From contig NC_058154.1 in the NCBI RefSeq assembly GCF_011075055.1, positions 8,191,620 through 8,255,619 on the forward strand: a DNA stretch of 64,000 nucleotides, read 5' to 3'. Within the stretch, counting starts at the first letter, position 1. Every line of letters begins with the position of its first letter. The notes under the pieces are model-generated. The model was not told the origin of the DNA and ran no database searches. It worked only from the letters and a program-made list of their open reading frames with translations. Below, one piece after another: positions 35,129 through 49,840 of this stretch. The DNA comes from Mangifera indica (lineage: Eukaryota; Streptophyta; Magnoliopsida; Sapindales; Anacardiaceae). Position numbers and translations under genes: made by a program.

Positions 35129-36017
35129 AGTATATGTGAAGGGTAATTTTGGTATTAAATTAGAGGTTTTGGTTATTCCGTTTAACACCAAAAAAGCACA
35201 TAAATTTCATTTAAGTCCTTCATTGTTGTCATTTTATTTAATTTCCCACTAAATAAAACTCACCAAAATAAAAAAAGAAAAACCCAACTATAATTAAAAC
35301 TTATCCACACCTTCAATCCAGATTGTTCATATTGGAGTTCACAATTTTAAAGCCTCTAAGCAAAGGCATTGATTGCATCTTCATCTACTTCCCTCTCCTC
35401 AAATTTGTCCAAATCAGGAGTTGTGGAATTCTAAGCTGAGGAAAACCATTTTCCCTGCGCCTCATTTTCTTTCTCTTGAAGAATCGAATGAATCATGACA
35501 CTCCACAACTTCTCTAATGAAGGCATTTCATCATTTTTCAAAAGTGAATGTTGTATATTTAGGACTTCAAGGTTTGGCAAGAGTTTATCCATATCTCTTG
35601 GTCCTTTCTCTACCTTCTACTTTATCTCAATTATACAAAACACGGACAATGAGCCAGCAGCCGCAGTGAAGTGGAGGACTGATTTAGACCCCAACCAAAC
35701 TGATAAAATCTGCAGGCTACTCATACTGGCAATAGAATCCAATTTGCAGACCTTATCTCTTGCCCTGCCCTTTTTCAATCTGTATCTCGTTAAGATTAAT
35801 CAACTTTTCTGGATTTATTTTAGTCGAGCTTGCAAAACATGCATACTTGAGAGTCAGAAGCTTTCCAAATCGCTATCGGCAAAGGCCCGGCTAAAAATCG
35901 TGTTAAAAAGGCACTAACTTGCAGGGCTGGATAAAATAAGAAGAGCGAACACGAGAGTGATTTACAATCAAATATATGTTGTAACAAAAGAAAGGGTCTA
36001 ATTTGAGAGTTTTGTGA
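35129..36017. other. Unresolved segment with a 140-codon open frame
   Basis: A plus-strand open frame at 35495-35917 has no domain that I know. The minus strand reads Leu-rich fragments (LLPNLEVLNIQHSLL, MPSLEKLW) with stops, which could be a scrap of a leucine-rich-repeat gene. The evidence is too thin to call it. Confidence 0.25.
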
Positions 36018-36700
36018 AGGCCGAAGGACTATTTCCTAACCAAATTTAACTGCGTTTTCAAAATCATACCTGTAGAGTTTAAAAAACTTAAAGTCTCACT
36101 CATCTATTTAGGATTAAGTATAATAAAAAAAATTTTAAAACTAAAGTTTCATTTGTTTGCCCCTCTTAATTTGAAAACTTATAATCCCCCCCTTTCCACC
36201 CGCATCCCAAGTTTTAAAAATCAATATTTTCCCCTAAGGTTTGCAAATTATCCTCTAAGACAGTCGTTACTAGCCACGTTGGCTCTCCTTCCTGATTTAT
36301 CTCTCTCAACCGATCAAATCTCAATCACTGGTGAAATCGATTTCCTCCAATAAACATAAAATTGTCTTTGTCAAAGTATCTTCATCTCGGACGAAGATAA
36401 TTTCATCTTCCTCCGAGATGAAAATGACCATCGAAAATCTCAAACAAAGATAACGTGATCATTTGAGACCTTTAACAGTCATTTTCATCTTGAACGAAGA
36501 TAAATTTATCTTCGTATGAGACGAAGATAATATTTCATCTTCTTAAGAGAAAATTAGTTTCATTGATGGTTAGGATTTGATTGATAAAAGAAAATAAACT
36601 AGAAGGAAGAGCTAACGCGGTTAAAGACGACGGCAATAGTTTGCACATTTGTTTTCAAATTATTTATGTCATTAAATAAAATATTAACGTCAACACATCG
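36018..36700. mobile_element. Remnant related to the 30034-30941 element
   Basis: AAGGCCGAAGGACTATTTCC near 36018 and later words (CCCCCCCTTTCC, AAGTTTTAAAAATCAATATT, CCCTAAGGTTTG) match the arm type of the element at 30034. The interior (36380-36545) repeats GACGAAGATAA / TTCATCTT words. No matching right end or target duplication was found, so it is probably truncated. Confidence 0.45.
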
Positions 36701-36855
36701 AAATGATGATGTCAGTAAATATCATTCGCATTTAACGCTATTAAAAGTCTGATGATAATTAAATACATTCAATAGTATAATCACTTTGACTAGAAAATTA
36801 TAACAGTTTGGATACGCAGAAGTGTGCTTTATAAATTTCATAAAAACCTCATATA

Positions 36856-37368
36856 TGTTGTGACCTGAAGTCTCACATTGCTCCCGTTCTATCTACTGAG
36901 TTTATATATAAGCAGGGGCCAGAAACCCTTAATTTAATAGACTTGTAATAAAACCGTGAGCCATTGAAGTGGCAAAACGAACAATATCTGTTGAGTGGTG
37001 GCCCGTGCAAGCCTGAAGTCTGCCCCTTCTTTAATAGACGCGTAATAAAGCCGTGAGGGTCTAAAGCCCAAAGCGAACAATATCTGTTGGGTTGTTTATA
37101 ATACGTTATCAGCACGATAACGATGGGGGGGTGTGTTGTGACTTGAAGTCTCACATCGCTTCCGTTCTGTCCACTAAGTTTGTATATAAGCAGGGGCCAG
37201 AAGCCCTTAACTTAATAGACTCGTAATAAAACCGCAAGCTCTTTAACTTAATAGACGCGTAATAAAACCGTGAGCCCTTAAAGTGGTAAAGCGGACAATA
37301 TCTGTTGTAATAAAGTCATAAAGGCCTGAAGCTCAAAGTGGACAATATCTGTTGGACTGTTTATGACA
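36856..37368 (+). mobile_element. Very compact LTR element (TRIM/SMART-like), 30 bp between LTRs
   Basis: Two direct repeats start TGTTGTGACCTGAAGTCTCA (36856) and TGTTGTGACTTGAAGTCTCA (37134). They share TATATAAGCAGGGGCCAGAA and end near ATATCTGTTGG..TGTTTAT (37103 and 37368), about 248 and 235 bp. Only about 30 bp separate them: CGTTATCAGCACGATAACG, then ATGGGGGGG. The first part resembles a primer-binding site (TATCAG core) and the G run resembles a polypurine tract. A TATATAA box lies in each repeat (36903, 37181). Each LTR also repeats AATAGACGCGTAATAAA..CCGTGAG and GACAATATCTGTTG internally. Non-coding. Flanking 5-bp duplication is not clear (ATATA / ATATG). Confidence 0.72.
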
Positions 37369-38276
37369 ATATGAAAGGTTTTTGATATTTCTACAAATTG
37401 TCGGAGCACCTGAATTTTAACTATTTCTCGTTGCTGAATTAAATAAACCCTTATTAGACCTGAACAGTCACTTGAAACTCCATCGCTATCGTGCAATTTT
37501 CATCCAATCAAATTCCCTATTCAATTAAAATATTCCCTGTCCAATCCATTTATTTACGAGAAATATTAAATCTATACAAATTTATTCATAGAATTTAATA
37601 TTTTTGTATTTGATTTAGTAATTTTAAATGAGAAAAAAAATAAACTAAAACTTTCATCACAAATTGTTACCTTATTTTGTGTGAATAAGTTATTTGTAAA
37701 TATAATTGTATTCTTATTTTATTATGAGTAATACTATTTTATATAAAAACAGATATACACATAATATGTTGTTATATGATTGAATTTTATTTTATATTTA
37801 ATTCAAAATTAATCAATTATATGATATCACATCATATATATACTTATCTGTATATTTAAAAATAAATACACGTAATTTTATTGATTAATTATTTACAAGT
37901 GATCAAAATTAAGGATAATTATATAAGAAAAACCTTTTGATATATAAAAGAAGAATTCAATTTAATTTGCGAAATATAATAATATAGGACTTCAAAAATT
38001 GCTACTAGTATTGCTTGCTTCAATTATTTCATATACAATTCTTTCTTTCGTAAGATCTTATGACAAATGATTTATTTTGAAAATCATACACATTTCTAGC
38101 TCGGAATACACAGTGAAGGCAGAAGTAGCCATACCATGATCATTACAAAAGCTCAAAATATCTTTTGAAACATGGAAATTGATACGAGTTTTTCAGTAGA
38201 AGGTGGGCTCTTGAACATGAAATAGGTAGAAAATAACCATATTATTCTTCTTGTGCCATTCTGCAGGCATGTTTTT
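37369..38276. other. Spacer and glycolate oxidase 3' flank
   Basis: AT-rich. An AT-rich miniature element of the family at 34947/42172 probably lies at 37722-37903 (GAGTAATACTATTTTATATA start, inner inverted words ACAGATATACACATAATAT and ATATATACTTATCTGT). The last ~170 bp are the likely 3' UTR of the oxidase. Confidence 0.45.
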
Positions 38277-41299
<3,023 letters not shown>

Positions 41300-43165
41300 C
41301 TTTTTGGTTCTTTTTTTATTCTCCTTGGATTATCTATATTCAACAACAGCAAAATTAAAAAAGCTCAAACTTTACTCATGTACAACAACAAAACTAACTT
41401 CAAATTAAGAATGTTATTCTAACTCAACTCATCAACTAAATCACCCACATGAGAGAAACAAAGAAAAAACTTGCTATAGATAAGGAAGAGTAAATATTTA
41501 CCTTAGAGTAAAGGACTATGCAACAAAGTGCACACAGAGAAACCAGTAAGGATAGAATTATTTAGAATATATACAAGAACGCAAGCAGACAAAAGAAGTG
41601 GGGTTGAATGAGAAATAAAAGAGAAGGGAGTCGCAATGGATGAGCATTTGGAGGTGAACGTTTGAGTACAAATCTTATCAGGGCAAATGGGTGGCTCTCA
41701 TCCACATAAACTTTGTGTGTTTCATAGATTTTCTTCTTCATTATCACTGTTGTCGTCTCCAAAAATAAAAATTGCAAATTAAAAAAAATAGCTTTAAGAG
41801 ATTGAATATGATCAGCGAGTCATTTGAGTGAATGATACGAAGATCATAAGGGTTGCATGGTACGGTGAGGTTGCTCTCCCCCTCTCGCACTGTTTGAAGT
41901 TTGAAGCTTCATGGGTTGGGTGGATCGGGTCGGCCCATCCATTATTAATTTGACAAGGTTTTTCAAGATAGAGCCGCTTGAGTTGACTTGTCAATCTTTA
42001 TCATATATTAATGATACATATTTTTTTTTTTTTAACTGTGGAATGGCGATTATTCACACGATGAAATAATAATTTACTACCTTTATAAAAAAAAGATATT
42101 TTTCTATCTATGTATTAAATTTATTAATAAAATTAATTAATTTTTTAATAAAACTATACATAAACATTTTTATGAGTAATATTATGAGTATTTATTTTAA
42201 ATACACATATAGATAGATATACACTTATATATGTCGTCATATGATTAAATATTATTTTATCTTTTATTTAAAATTATTCAATCGTATAATAATAAATATA
42301 AGCATATATTTGTTTGTATACTCATAATAGGTACACATAGTCTTATTCTTTCAATTAAGCTAAATATCAATTTGTTTTTAAAAAATTTATAAAATTTTAA
42401 GTTTAAATTAATTAATTTAAAGTTTAAATTTTAATATATTAATATGCAATTCAATGAATCAAGGATTAGTTTAAGTGATTAAGCAAAAGAGCCCCTGGTG
42501 AAAGGTCTAGGCTCGAGTAACTTGTTCACTCATGATAAAAAAAAAAATCTCAAACTAATTAACTTAGAATCAAATAACAAAACCAAATAAAACGAAACTT
42601 TGATCAACTTAATATAGTAATTATGGATTTATCTATCCAACAAAGTTGAATCAATCCCCTGGTTATCAAAAAACATAAAATATGTAATTCAATGATAATG
42701 AAACGTCTGTTTCACATTCAGAGCTTTCATGGGATTGCATATTACTTCCCATTTTTATCTACCTAATTTTATCCTCGCTTCTTTTTAGCCAATAGGAGAG
42801 GAAAGGTTAAAAATGGTATTTTTGTGAGCCATCCTATTTATCAATAGGTATTCATAATTTAAGGGAATCAATATGTAAGAATAGGACAATCAAATTGTAT
42901 GTCTCATATATTTTATATACATCTATTTATATTATAACAATTATGCATAGTAACTAAGAAATATTATCAATCTAATAAAGAATGTTTTTCTGCATAATTT
43001 TAGTAGCAAATTAGGTGACATAATTACATAATATTCACTCATAATTAAGCTCTTTGATTCTTACTATTTTAATTCTATGCACATTTTTAGCCATAGTTAA
43101 CTTCCTTGATCCCTGTTATTCTGATTCTGTTCACATCCCTTCAAATTGATATGGAAAATATAGAA
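41300..43165. other. Glycolate oxidase upstream region, no further gene
   Basis: The 5' flank of the oxidase (to about 41800) and then AT-rich spacer. Open frames at 41562-41777 and 41812-41994 show no domain. No clear TATA box could be assigned, because the transcription start is unknown and a 5' UTR intron is possible. Confidence 0.4.
42172..42350. mobile_element. AT-rich miniature inverted-repeat element
   Basis: GAGTAATATTATGAGTATTT at the left is partly inverted at the right (ATACTCATAATAGGTACACA). The inner words GTCGTCATATGATTAAAT and TTCAATCGTATAATAATA are also inverted. It resembles the better preserved copy at 34947-35128. Confidence 0.5.
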
Positions 43166-43331
43166 GCGTCAATTTGTTTACCATATAAGAATGACAAGAA
43201 GAACCCATAGGTTTGTTGAATAAGTCAGCAATCTGATCATAAAAAGACACGTGAGAAAGAACCAAAGTTTTGTCTTGCATTGTATTGGTATCAGTGCGGA
43301 TGGCACTGGTATTATTAGCATATATAGGTTA
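43166..43331 (-). pseudogene. Copia RNase H remnant, 3' part
   Basis: The minus strand reads NNTSAIRTDTN...LSHVSFYDQIADLFNKPMG. This is the Copia RNase H end (normally ADNTSAI, then DQVADIFTK). It continues, across the Mutator-like element and one copy of its 9-bp duplication, into 49498-49715. Confidence 0.8.
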
Positions 43332-43679
43332 GGGAAATTATAAAAAATGGTCCAAATACCCTTCTATTAACAAAAATACCCAATTCTACTATTTTTAAAC
43401 AAAAATACTCAAATTCCCTATTCCTGAATAAAAATACCTATAGCTTTTTCTAAAATACTAAAAATTACCCTTCCCCTCATATATATAAACCCCCTCACTC
43501 ACTAAATTCGACTTGAAAAATACTATTCATGGAAAATAAATATTGAGTTAGGGGGGAAAGTTATTTTTTTGAAATTGCAGGGGTGCTAATAGATTAGAAA
43601 ATTACTGAATGGGCAAGGGATAAATATTGGACCTGTTTGCAGTCGAAATTTTTTCAGGGAGTAAATAATAATTTTCATA

Positions 43680-45185
43680 CCTATGGTTTCTCGACGTATA
43701 GTTTTCGAATTTTATATCTGTTTTTTCTGTTGTAGGGTTTTTCAATATGTAATTTTCGAAATTAAGATTTTTTTTCAATTTTTTATACTTTTTGACACAT
43801 TTTACTATGTAATAGCGTAATTTCAACTCAATATTTCAGTTTTTTCGTTTATAAGATATATAGATTCGTATTTTTCAGATTTTTGAACAATTTTTCAATT
43901 AATGACATTCTTACGTATTTCAACTGATAAAGTTCGAATTTCAATTCCATTTTTTTATTTTCATCGTTTTAGGATAAATCGACTTTTTTTTCAGATTTTC
44001 TAACGATTTTTTGATTATTCACATTCTATGACATTTCAATATATAAAATTTGAATTTTATTTTCGTTTTTTCAAATTTTGTCATTTTATGAAATATTGAT
44101 TTGTATTTTTCAAATTTTCGAAGGATTTTTCAATTGTTAATATTCTAGGGTATTTCAACATTTAGAATTCGAATTTCAATTTCTTTTTTTTGGAATTTCA
44201 CCGTTTTAGGATATATCGACATGTATTTTGAAGATTTCTGAATGGTTTTTTATTATTGACATTTTATGGTATTTTAAAGTATAGAATTCGAATTTCAGTT
44301 TCGTTTTTTTTATTTTCATCCTTTTAGGATATATCGATTCGTATTTTCAGATTTTCGGTTGATTTTTTCATTGTTAACATTCTAGGATATTTCAACGTAT
44401 AAAATTCAAATTTCATTTCCGTTTTTTCAAATTTCACTGTTTTAAGATATATCAACTCGTATTTTTTAGATTTTCGAATGATTTTTCGATTGTTGACATT
44501 CTAGGGTATTTCAATGTTTAGAATTCGAATTTCAATTTTATTTTTTCAGATTTCACTATTTTAAGATATATTAACTCGTATTTTGAAGATTTTCGAATGA
44601 TTTTCAATTATTGACATTTTATGGTATTTGAAAGTATAAAATTTGAATTTCAGTTCTGTTTTTTTAATTTTCTTCCTTTCACCATATATCGATTCGTATT
44701 TTCAGATTTTCAGTTGATTTTTCCATTGTTAACATTCTAGGGTATTTCAACATATAGAATTCGAATTTCATTTCCGTTTTTTTCAAATTTCACCATTTTA
44801 AGATATATCAACTTGTATTTTTTAGATTTTCGAATGAATTTTCTATTATTGACATTCTAAGGTATTTCAACATTTAGAACTCGAATTCGAATTTCAATTC
44901 CGTTTTTTTGAATTTCACCATTTTAGGATATATCGACTCGTATTTTGAAGATTTTCGAATGATTTTTCGATTATTGACATTTTATGGTATTTGAAAGTAT
45001 AGAATTCGAATTTTAATTCTGTTTTTTCGATTTTTTTCCTTTCAGGATACATAGATTCATATTTTTAGATTTTCGATTGATTTTTTCATTATTAACATTC
45101 TAGGGTATTTCAACGTATAGAATTCGAATTTTATTTTTGTTTTTTTGAATTTCACCATTTTAGGATATATCGACTCATGTTTGAT
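43680..45185 (+). repeat. Left array of ~118-bp tandem repeats
   Basis: About 12-13 degenerate units. Landmarks recur at 117-121-bp intervals, for example GAATTCGAATTTC near 44165, 44284, 44521, 44757 and 45002. Each unit has the order AGAATTCGAATTTCA, CCGTTTTTT, TTTCACCGTTTTAGGATATA, TCGACTCGTATTTT, AGATTTTCGAA.GATTTTTC, ATTGTTGACATTCTAGGGTA, TTTCAACGTAT. Units differ largely at C/T or G/A positions in CG context. Confidence 0.9.
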
Positions 45186-46419
45186 AGTAACAGCACTCAA
45201 ATCATATATAAAATGAAATCAAATACATAGCCATATATAATGACAGATAAAGTACATCATACACATACGCACATACAATAAATATATACATAAGAGCATA
45301 TGAAAAACAATAAATAAACAGTGAGCTAACTAAATATACACCCGTGAGCTACTCGATATAGTGAAAATACAACTGCGACGCTAAACGTCAATGTATGGAG
45401 GTAGACAACTCTCGGAGAAAATCGACACTCTGTGACGGGGGCTGAACGATGGGGGCTAGACATCTTTGCGTGACGATGTCCTTTAAACGAGTCATACGAT
45501 TCTATAATCGAGCCATTTCGTCGCATAATCAAGTCATATGTAAATCCACATTGTCGCGTAATCGAGTCATCTGTGAAGCCATATCGTCACAAAAACTCAA
45601 AATCTCACTCAAAATTGTAGCACCCCAGTGCACCAATGTAGCATCTAATATGAAAATACTAGGTGATACAGATAGGGGATACTCTTCAATGGTATGATAG
45701 GTAGTACGGTTCTCTACTCATGGATGGTCTGTGGTCAGTGGGCTCTGAACTATAAGGGGACATAGAAGTTGCTCTATAACAGGAGACTGAATAGGCTCCT
45801 CATGTGTCTCAGAAGTCTCGACGGGTACATCTAAAGGTCTTGAGATTGAAAAAGACTCGTCTCCTATCTCGAGAAGAACTGAAGATGATGAGGAGGCATC
45901 AGCATCGGGTAAACCGATGTACTCGCGAATCTCAGCATACCACGGTAAACGCTTCTCCATCGGTGATGCACAAAGAGGGAATGTGATATCCTCCTAATGA
46001 TGAAGATATATAAGTCAAAATAATTACAGCATTCAATGAATTAATCGACTTATTAATTAACGAGTACATACAGGATCACCAATGAAAATACGACCTACAT
46101 GAGTTCAACTAGGGACGTCCTGTGTACGCCACCTAAACATCCGTAGAGACGCATAGATATCAATAAGGTCAACCCAATCATATAACGTGTCTAGAGTCTC
46201 ATATATCCAATACTGCAATATAATCATTTACGATTTAAATAAATTAATTCATATTTTTGTCAATTAATATATATAATCAATAAATTAAAACTAACCTGAA
46301 ATGCGAAAGAAAATCCATAGAGGTTGTATTTACGCATTTCAGGCATCCATCCAAAGCACACTCTGTCACTGGCCTGTGACATAGACTTGTATGTCATCTG
46401 TCATACGACAATGTCCTAG

Positions 46420-46817
46420 GGGTAGGAATTAAACTGGTCCAGATGATCAACTAACTATAAATATTTCAGAGACACCTTCTTTCATCAATCATTCCCCAAC
46501 AAAACCATGTGAAGAACATACAGCAAGACCATCTTGACAGCGTTAATATCGTCATCCCCTTATAGCCTCAACAAAAAAACATGCTCTAGGTCATGATACT
46601 TCACCTTTGGACAACCTCGAAAGTACGTATCCCTGATCCAATGCTTAGAGGAGTCAGGAATATATAAAAAGATATCAGTACGTTGGCTAAATGAAAGGCC
46701 CGTTACTAGAGCAAACTCAAACGAGCTAAATCTTACATCAACCTCGCTAACCCTAAACCAAAACACGTATCTGGCAGAGGGTCGATGTAGTTGTCGTAGT
46801 ATAAATGCATGAACCAA
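46420..46817 (-). pseudogene. DUF1985 remnant carried by Mutator-like element 1
   Basis: The minus strand reads VFWFRVSEVDVRFSSFEFAL, VTGLSFSQRTDIF, YFRGCPKVKYHDLEHVFLLRL, then after a stop GDDDINAVKM, LLYVLHMVLLGND. This is the FALVTGL and ..LLLGND pattern of DUF1985, the N-terminal domain of Ulp1-like genes carried by some plant Mutator-like elements. Stops and frame changes make it non-functional. Element 2 holds the homologue at 55165-55584. Confidence 0.8.
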
Positions 46818-47049
46818 TATCCTAGATAATTTGGTTTCGAGTAAACAAAGGAGATACCTAAAACATGTCCCCTCAAATAGTCGTAACTGATTTGGGGTCA
46901 GTGTAGACGTAATCCTAGATAATGCGATGTGCTATGTACGACATATCAGATCTGCCTGAAAGTGTCTAGACTCATTGGGGATTCGCAGCTCACCTTCAAC
47001 ACGTTTTCTTTTGCAAGAAATATCCTACAACAATTTTAAAAATTCGTAA

Positions 47050-48500
47050 AACATTCATAAATAGCAAATATGTAAACAAATATCTTCATGAAAAAAACAT
47101 AAAAAGATGAAAATTAGAAAACAATCAAAAAGGAAATGACAAAATTTTAAAAATAAGATTTCAATATCTTAAAACGGTTCAAATAAAAAAATGAAACTGA
47201 AATTCAAATTTTATACGTTGAATTACCATAGAATGTCAACAAATAAAAAATCGTTTGAAAACTGAAAAATACGAGTTGATATATTCTAAAACGGTGAAAT
47301 TCGAAAAAATAGAAATAAAGTTCAAATTTTGTACGTTGATATACCATAGAATGTTAACAATCAAAAATTCAAATGAAAATCTTAAAATATTAATCGATAT
47401 ATCCTGAAAGGATGAGAATCAAAAAAACGAAACTCAAATTCGAATTTTATACTTTGAAATACTTTAGAATGTCGATAATAAAAAAATAGTTCAAAAATCT
47501 TCAAAATACGAGTCAATAAATCCTAAAACAGTGAAATTCGAAAAAACAAAACTGAAATTTGAACTCTAAATGTTGAAATACCTTAAAAGGTCAATAATCG
47601 AAAAATCGTTTGAAAATCTAGAAAATATGAGTCAATGTATCCTGAAAGAGCATAAATCGAAAAAACAAAATTGAAATTCTAATTCTAAACGTTAAAATAC
47701 TCTAGAATATTAACAATCAAAAAATTATTCGAAAATCTAGAAAGTACAACTCGATATATCCTAAAACGGTGAAATTCAAAAAAACGAAAATGAAATTTGA
47801 ATTTTACATGTTGAAATACCATAGAATATTAATAATCAAAAAATCAGCCAAAAATATGAATCGATATATCCTGAAAGGATGAAAATCGAAAAAATGAAAC
47901 TAAAATTCGAATTTTATACTTTAAAATACCTTAAAGTGTCCATAATCAAAAAATCATTCGGAAATCTTCAAAATACGAGTCGATATATCGTAAAACGGTA
48001 AAATTCAAAAAAATAGAACTGAAATTTGAATTCTAAACGTTGAAATACCCTAGAATGGTAATAATCGAAAAATCGTTCTAAAATCTGGAAAATACGAGTA
48101 GATATATCCTAAAACAGTAAAATTCGAAAAAACGAAACTGAAATTTGAATTCTAATCGTTGAAATGCCCTAGAATGGCAACAATCAAAAAATCGTTCCAA
48201 AATTTGGAAAATACGAGTCGATATATCCTAAAATAGTTAAATTCAAAAAAACAGAAATGAAATTCAAATTTTATATGTTAATATACCCTAGAATGTGAAC
48301 AATTGAAAAAACAGAATTGAAATTCGAACTCTATCAGTTAAAATACATAAGAATATCACTAATCAAAAAAATCGTTCGGAAATCTAGAAAATACGAATCG
48401 ATATATCATAAAACAGCGAAATTCGGAAAAACGAAACTGAAATTCAAAAATACGAGTCGATATACCTATAAACGAAAAAACTGAAATATTAAGTGAAATT
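47050..48500 (-). repeat. Right array of ~118-bp tandem repeats, inverted
   Basis: About 12 units with the same landmarks as 43680-45185 but on the other strand (TACCCTAGAATGT.AACAATC, AAAAATCGTTCGAAAATCT, AATACGAGTCGATATATCCT, AAAACGGTGAAATTCGAAAA). Together with the left array it makes the arms of a long inverted repeat. Confidence 0.9.
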
Positions 48501-49488
48501 AGATCATTACATTGTAAAATGTGTCCGAAAGGCACAAAAATCAAAAAATTGAATCTCATATTCAAAAACTACATATTGAAAAACTCTAAAACAGAAAAAA
48601 CAGATATAAAATTCGAAAACTACATGTTGAAAAACCCTAAACGTGAAAAATATGATTTACCCTCTAAGAAAATTTCTATTGCAAACAGATCCAATATTTA
48701 TCTCTTGCTCCCTCAGTAATTTTTGAATCAATTACCACCTCTGCAGTTTCAAAAAAGTAAAATTTCCCCCAACCCACGGTATTCACGACAGCAACCCACT
48801 ATCACACGGCAAATTTCATAAATGCCCGCAGTAGACTAATCTATAATGGCGAGCTCCCTAATGTTTTAAAAAAACCACATAACCCCCTAACCTACTATCA
48901 ATGTCTCTTGATAGTAGAAGTGTTCATCATGACAGTGGGATCCACTATTCCCACTGTCGGACTGTCGATTGCTTCGGATACATTTTTCAGCCACAAATCA
49001 GTCATTTCGGCCTCCAATTTCAACACAAATCAAATAAACATAGGGTATAACATAAAACCCCTCAACAAATTCAACGAAAACAGCCAAGAATCAGAACATT
49101 TTAAGCATTGTTCAAAATCGAAACCCTAAAGTTTCAAAGCGTAAAATCTCACTCAAATCTCAATAATATGAACAATAACTTAATTCAAACAAGAATACAG
49201 AAGATATACTAACCTTCTTGACCATTTTTTATCGTCGAAAAGCAAGAAAATCACCGAAAATCTGCTTGACAATGGGATGATAGTGGGACAGTGGAGAGAG
49301 CGCGATTTTTCTTTGGATTTGCACAGTGACCATGGAAGTTTTACCTTGGAAAATATGAAAATTTGTCTTGTTTATATATAGGGGCAGTTTGGTCATTTCA
49401 CAAACATTGGGTATTTTTGCTTTAACCTGGTTCTTTTGGGTAATTTCGCTTAGACCCCTTTAATTTTGGCCTTTTATTATAATTTCCC

Positions 49489-49715
49489 TATAGGTTAAGA
49501 GTAACATATGCCAAAGTCTAAGAGGAGACGTTTCAACCATGCAGTTTCAAAGTTAACTAAAGACCTAGATTGATACCCTGCTTCTGTAGAAGATTTGGCA
49601 ACTCTGTCTTGTTTCTTGCATTTCCATGAGATCAATAAGGAGTCTAAGAATACACAAGCATCCACTAGTTGAGCATTTAGTGTAAAGACATCCCATATGA
49701 TTTACATTAGCAAAG
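49489..49715 (-). pseudogene. Copia RNase H remnant, 5' part
   Basis: The minus strand reads CVFLDSLLISWKCKKQDRVA, KSSTEAGYQSRS, ETAWLKRLLLDFGI, the RNase H SWK.KKQ..V..SS.EAEY pattern of Copia elements. Removing 43332-49488 and one 9-bp repeat joins this to 43166-43331, giving one reading direction. The Mutator-like element therefore inserted into an already resident Copia remnant. Confidence 0.85.
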
Positions 49716-49840
49716 GCAATAAGGTAAAGGTATTTTGATATTAATTATTGTAAGAGTGTTTTAAATAGTTATTACAGATTTTTTGTTATAAATGATTAAT
49801 TTTTCTCAAAAATTTATCATTGTAGGATTGATAATTAAAA

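Larger units (their letters stand above)
43332..49488. mobile_element. Mutator-like element 1, 6157 bp, with repeat-array arms
   Basis: TATAGGTTA at 43323-43331 is repeated at 49489-49497, a perfect 9-bp target duplication. The ends are inverted: GGGAAATTATAAAAAATGG at the left and GGGAAATTATAATAAAAGG inverted from the right. Inside each end is a ~1.4-1.5-kb array of a ~118-bp tandem repeat, the two arrays lying in opposite orientation, so the element is a giant foldback. Between the arrays, on the minus strand, is a DUF1985 remnant of an Ulp1-type gene. Compared with element 2, the Ulp1 protease part is missing between about 45430 and 45450. No transposase is present, so it is non-autonomous. 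Confidence 0.92.

Noticed and set aside
35340..35917. Possible leucine-rich-repeat (NLR-like) gene fragment on the minus strand
   Set aside because: Only short Leu-rich words (LLPNLEVLNI, MPSLEKLW) appear between stops, and no NB-ARC motif is nearby. Leu-rich frames arise easily by chance in this composition.
48908..49129. 73-codon frame similar to the 71-codon frame at 57622-57837
   Set aside because: The similarity arises because both lie in homologous ends of the two Mutator-like elements. The true gene there is on the other strand, so this is leader DNA rather than a conserved protein.
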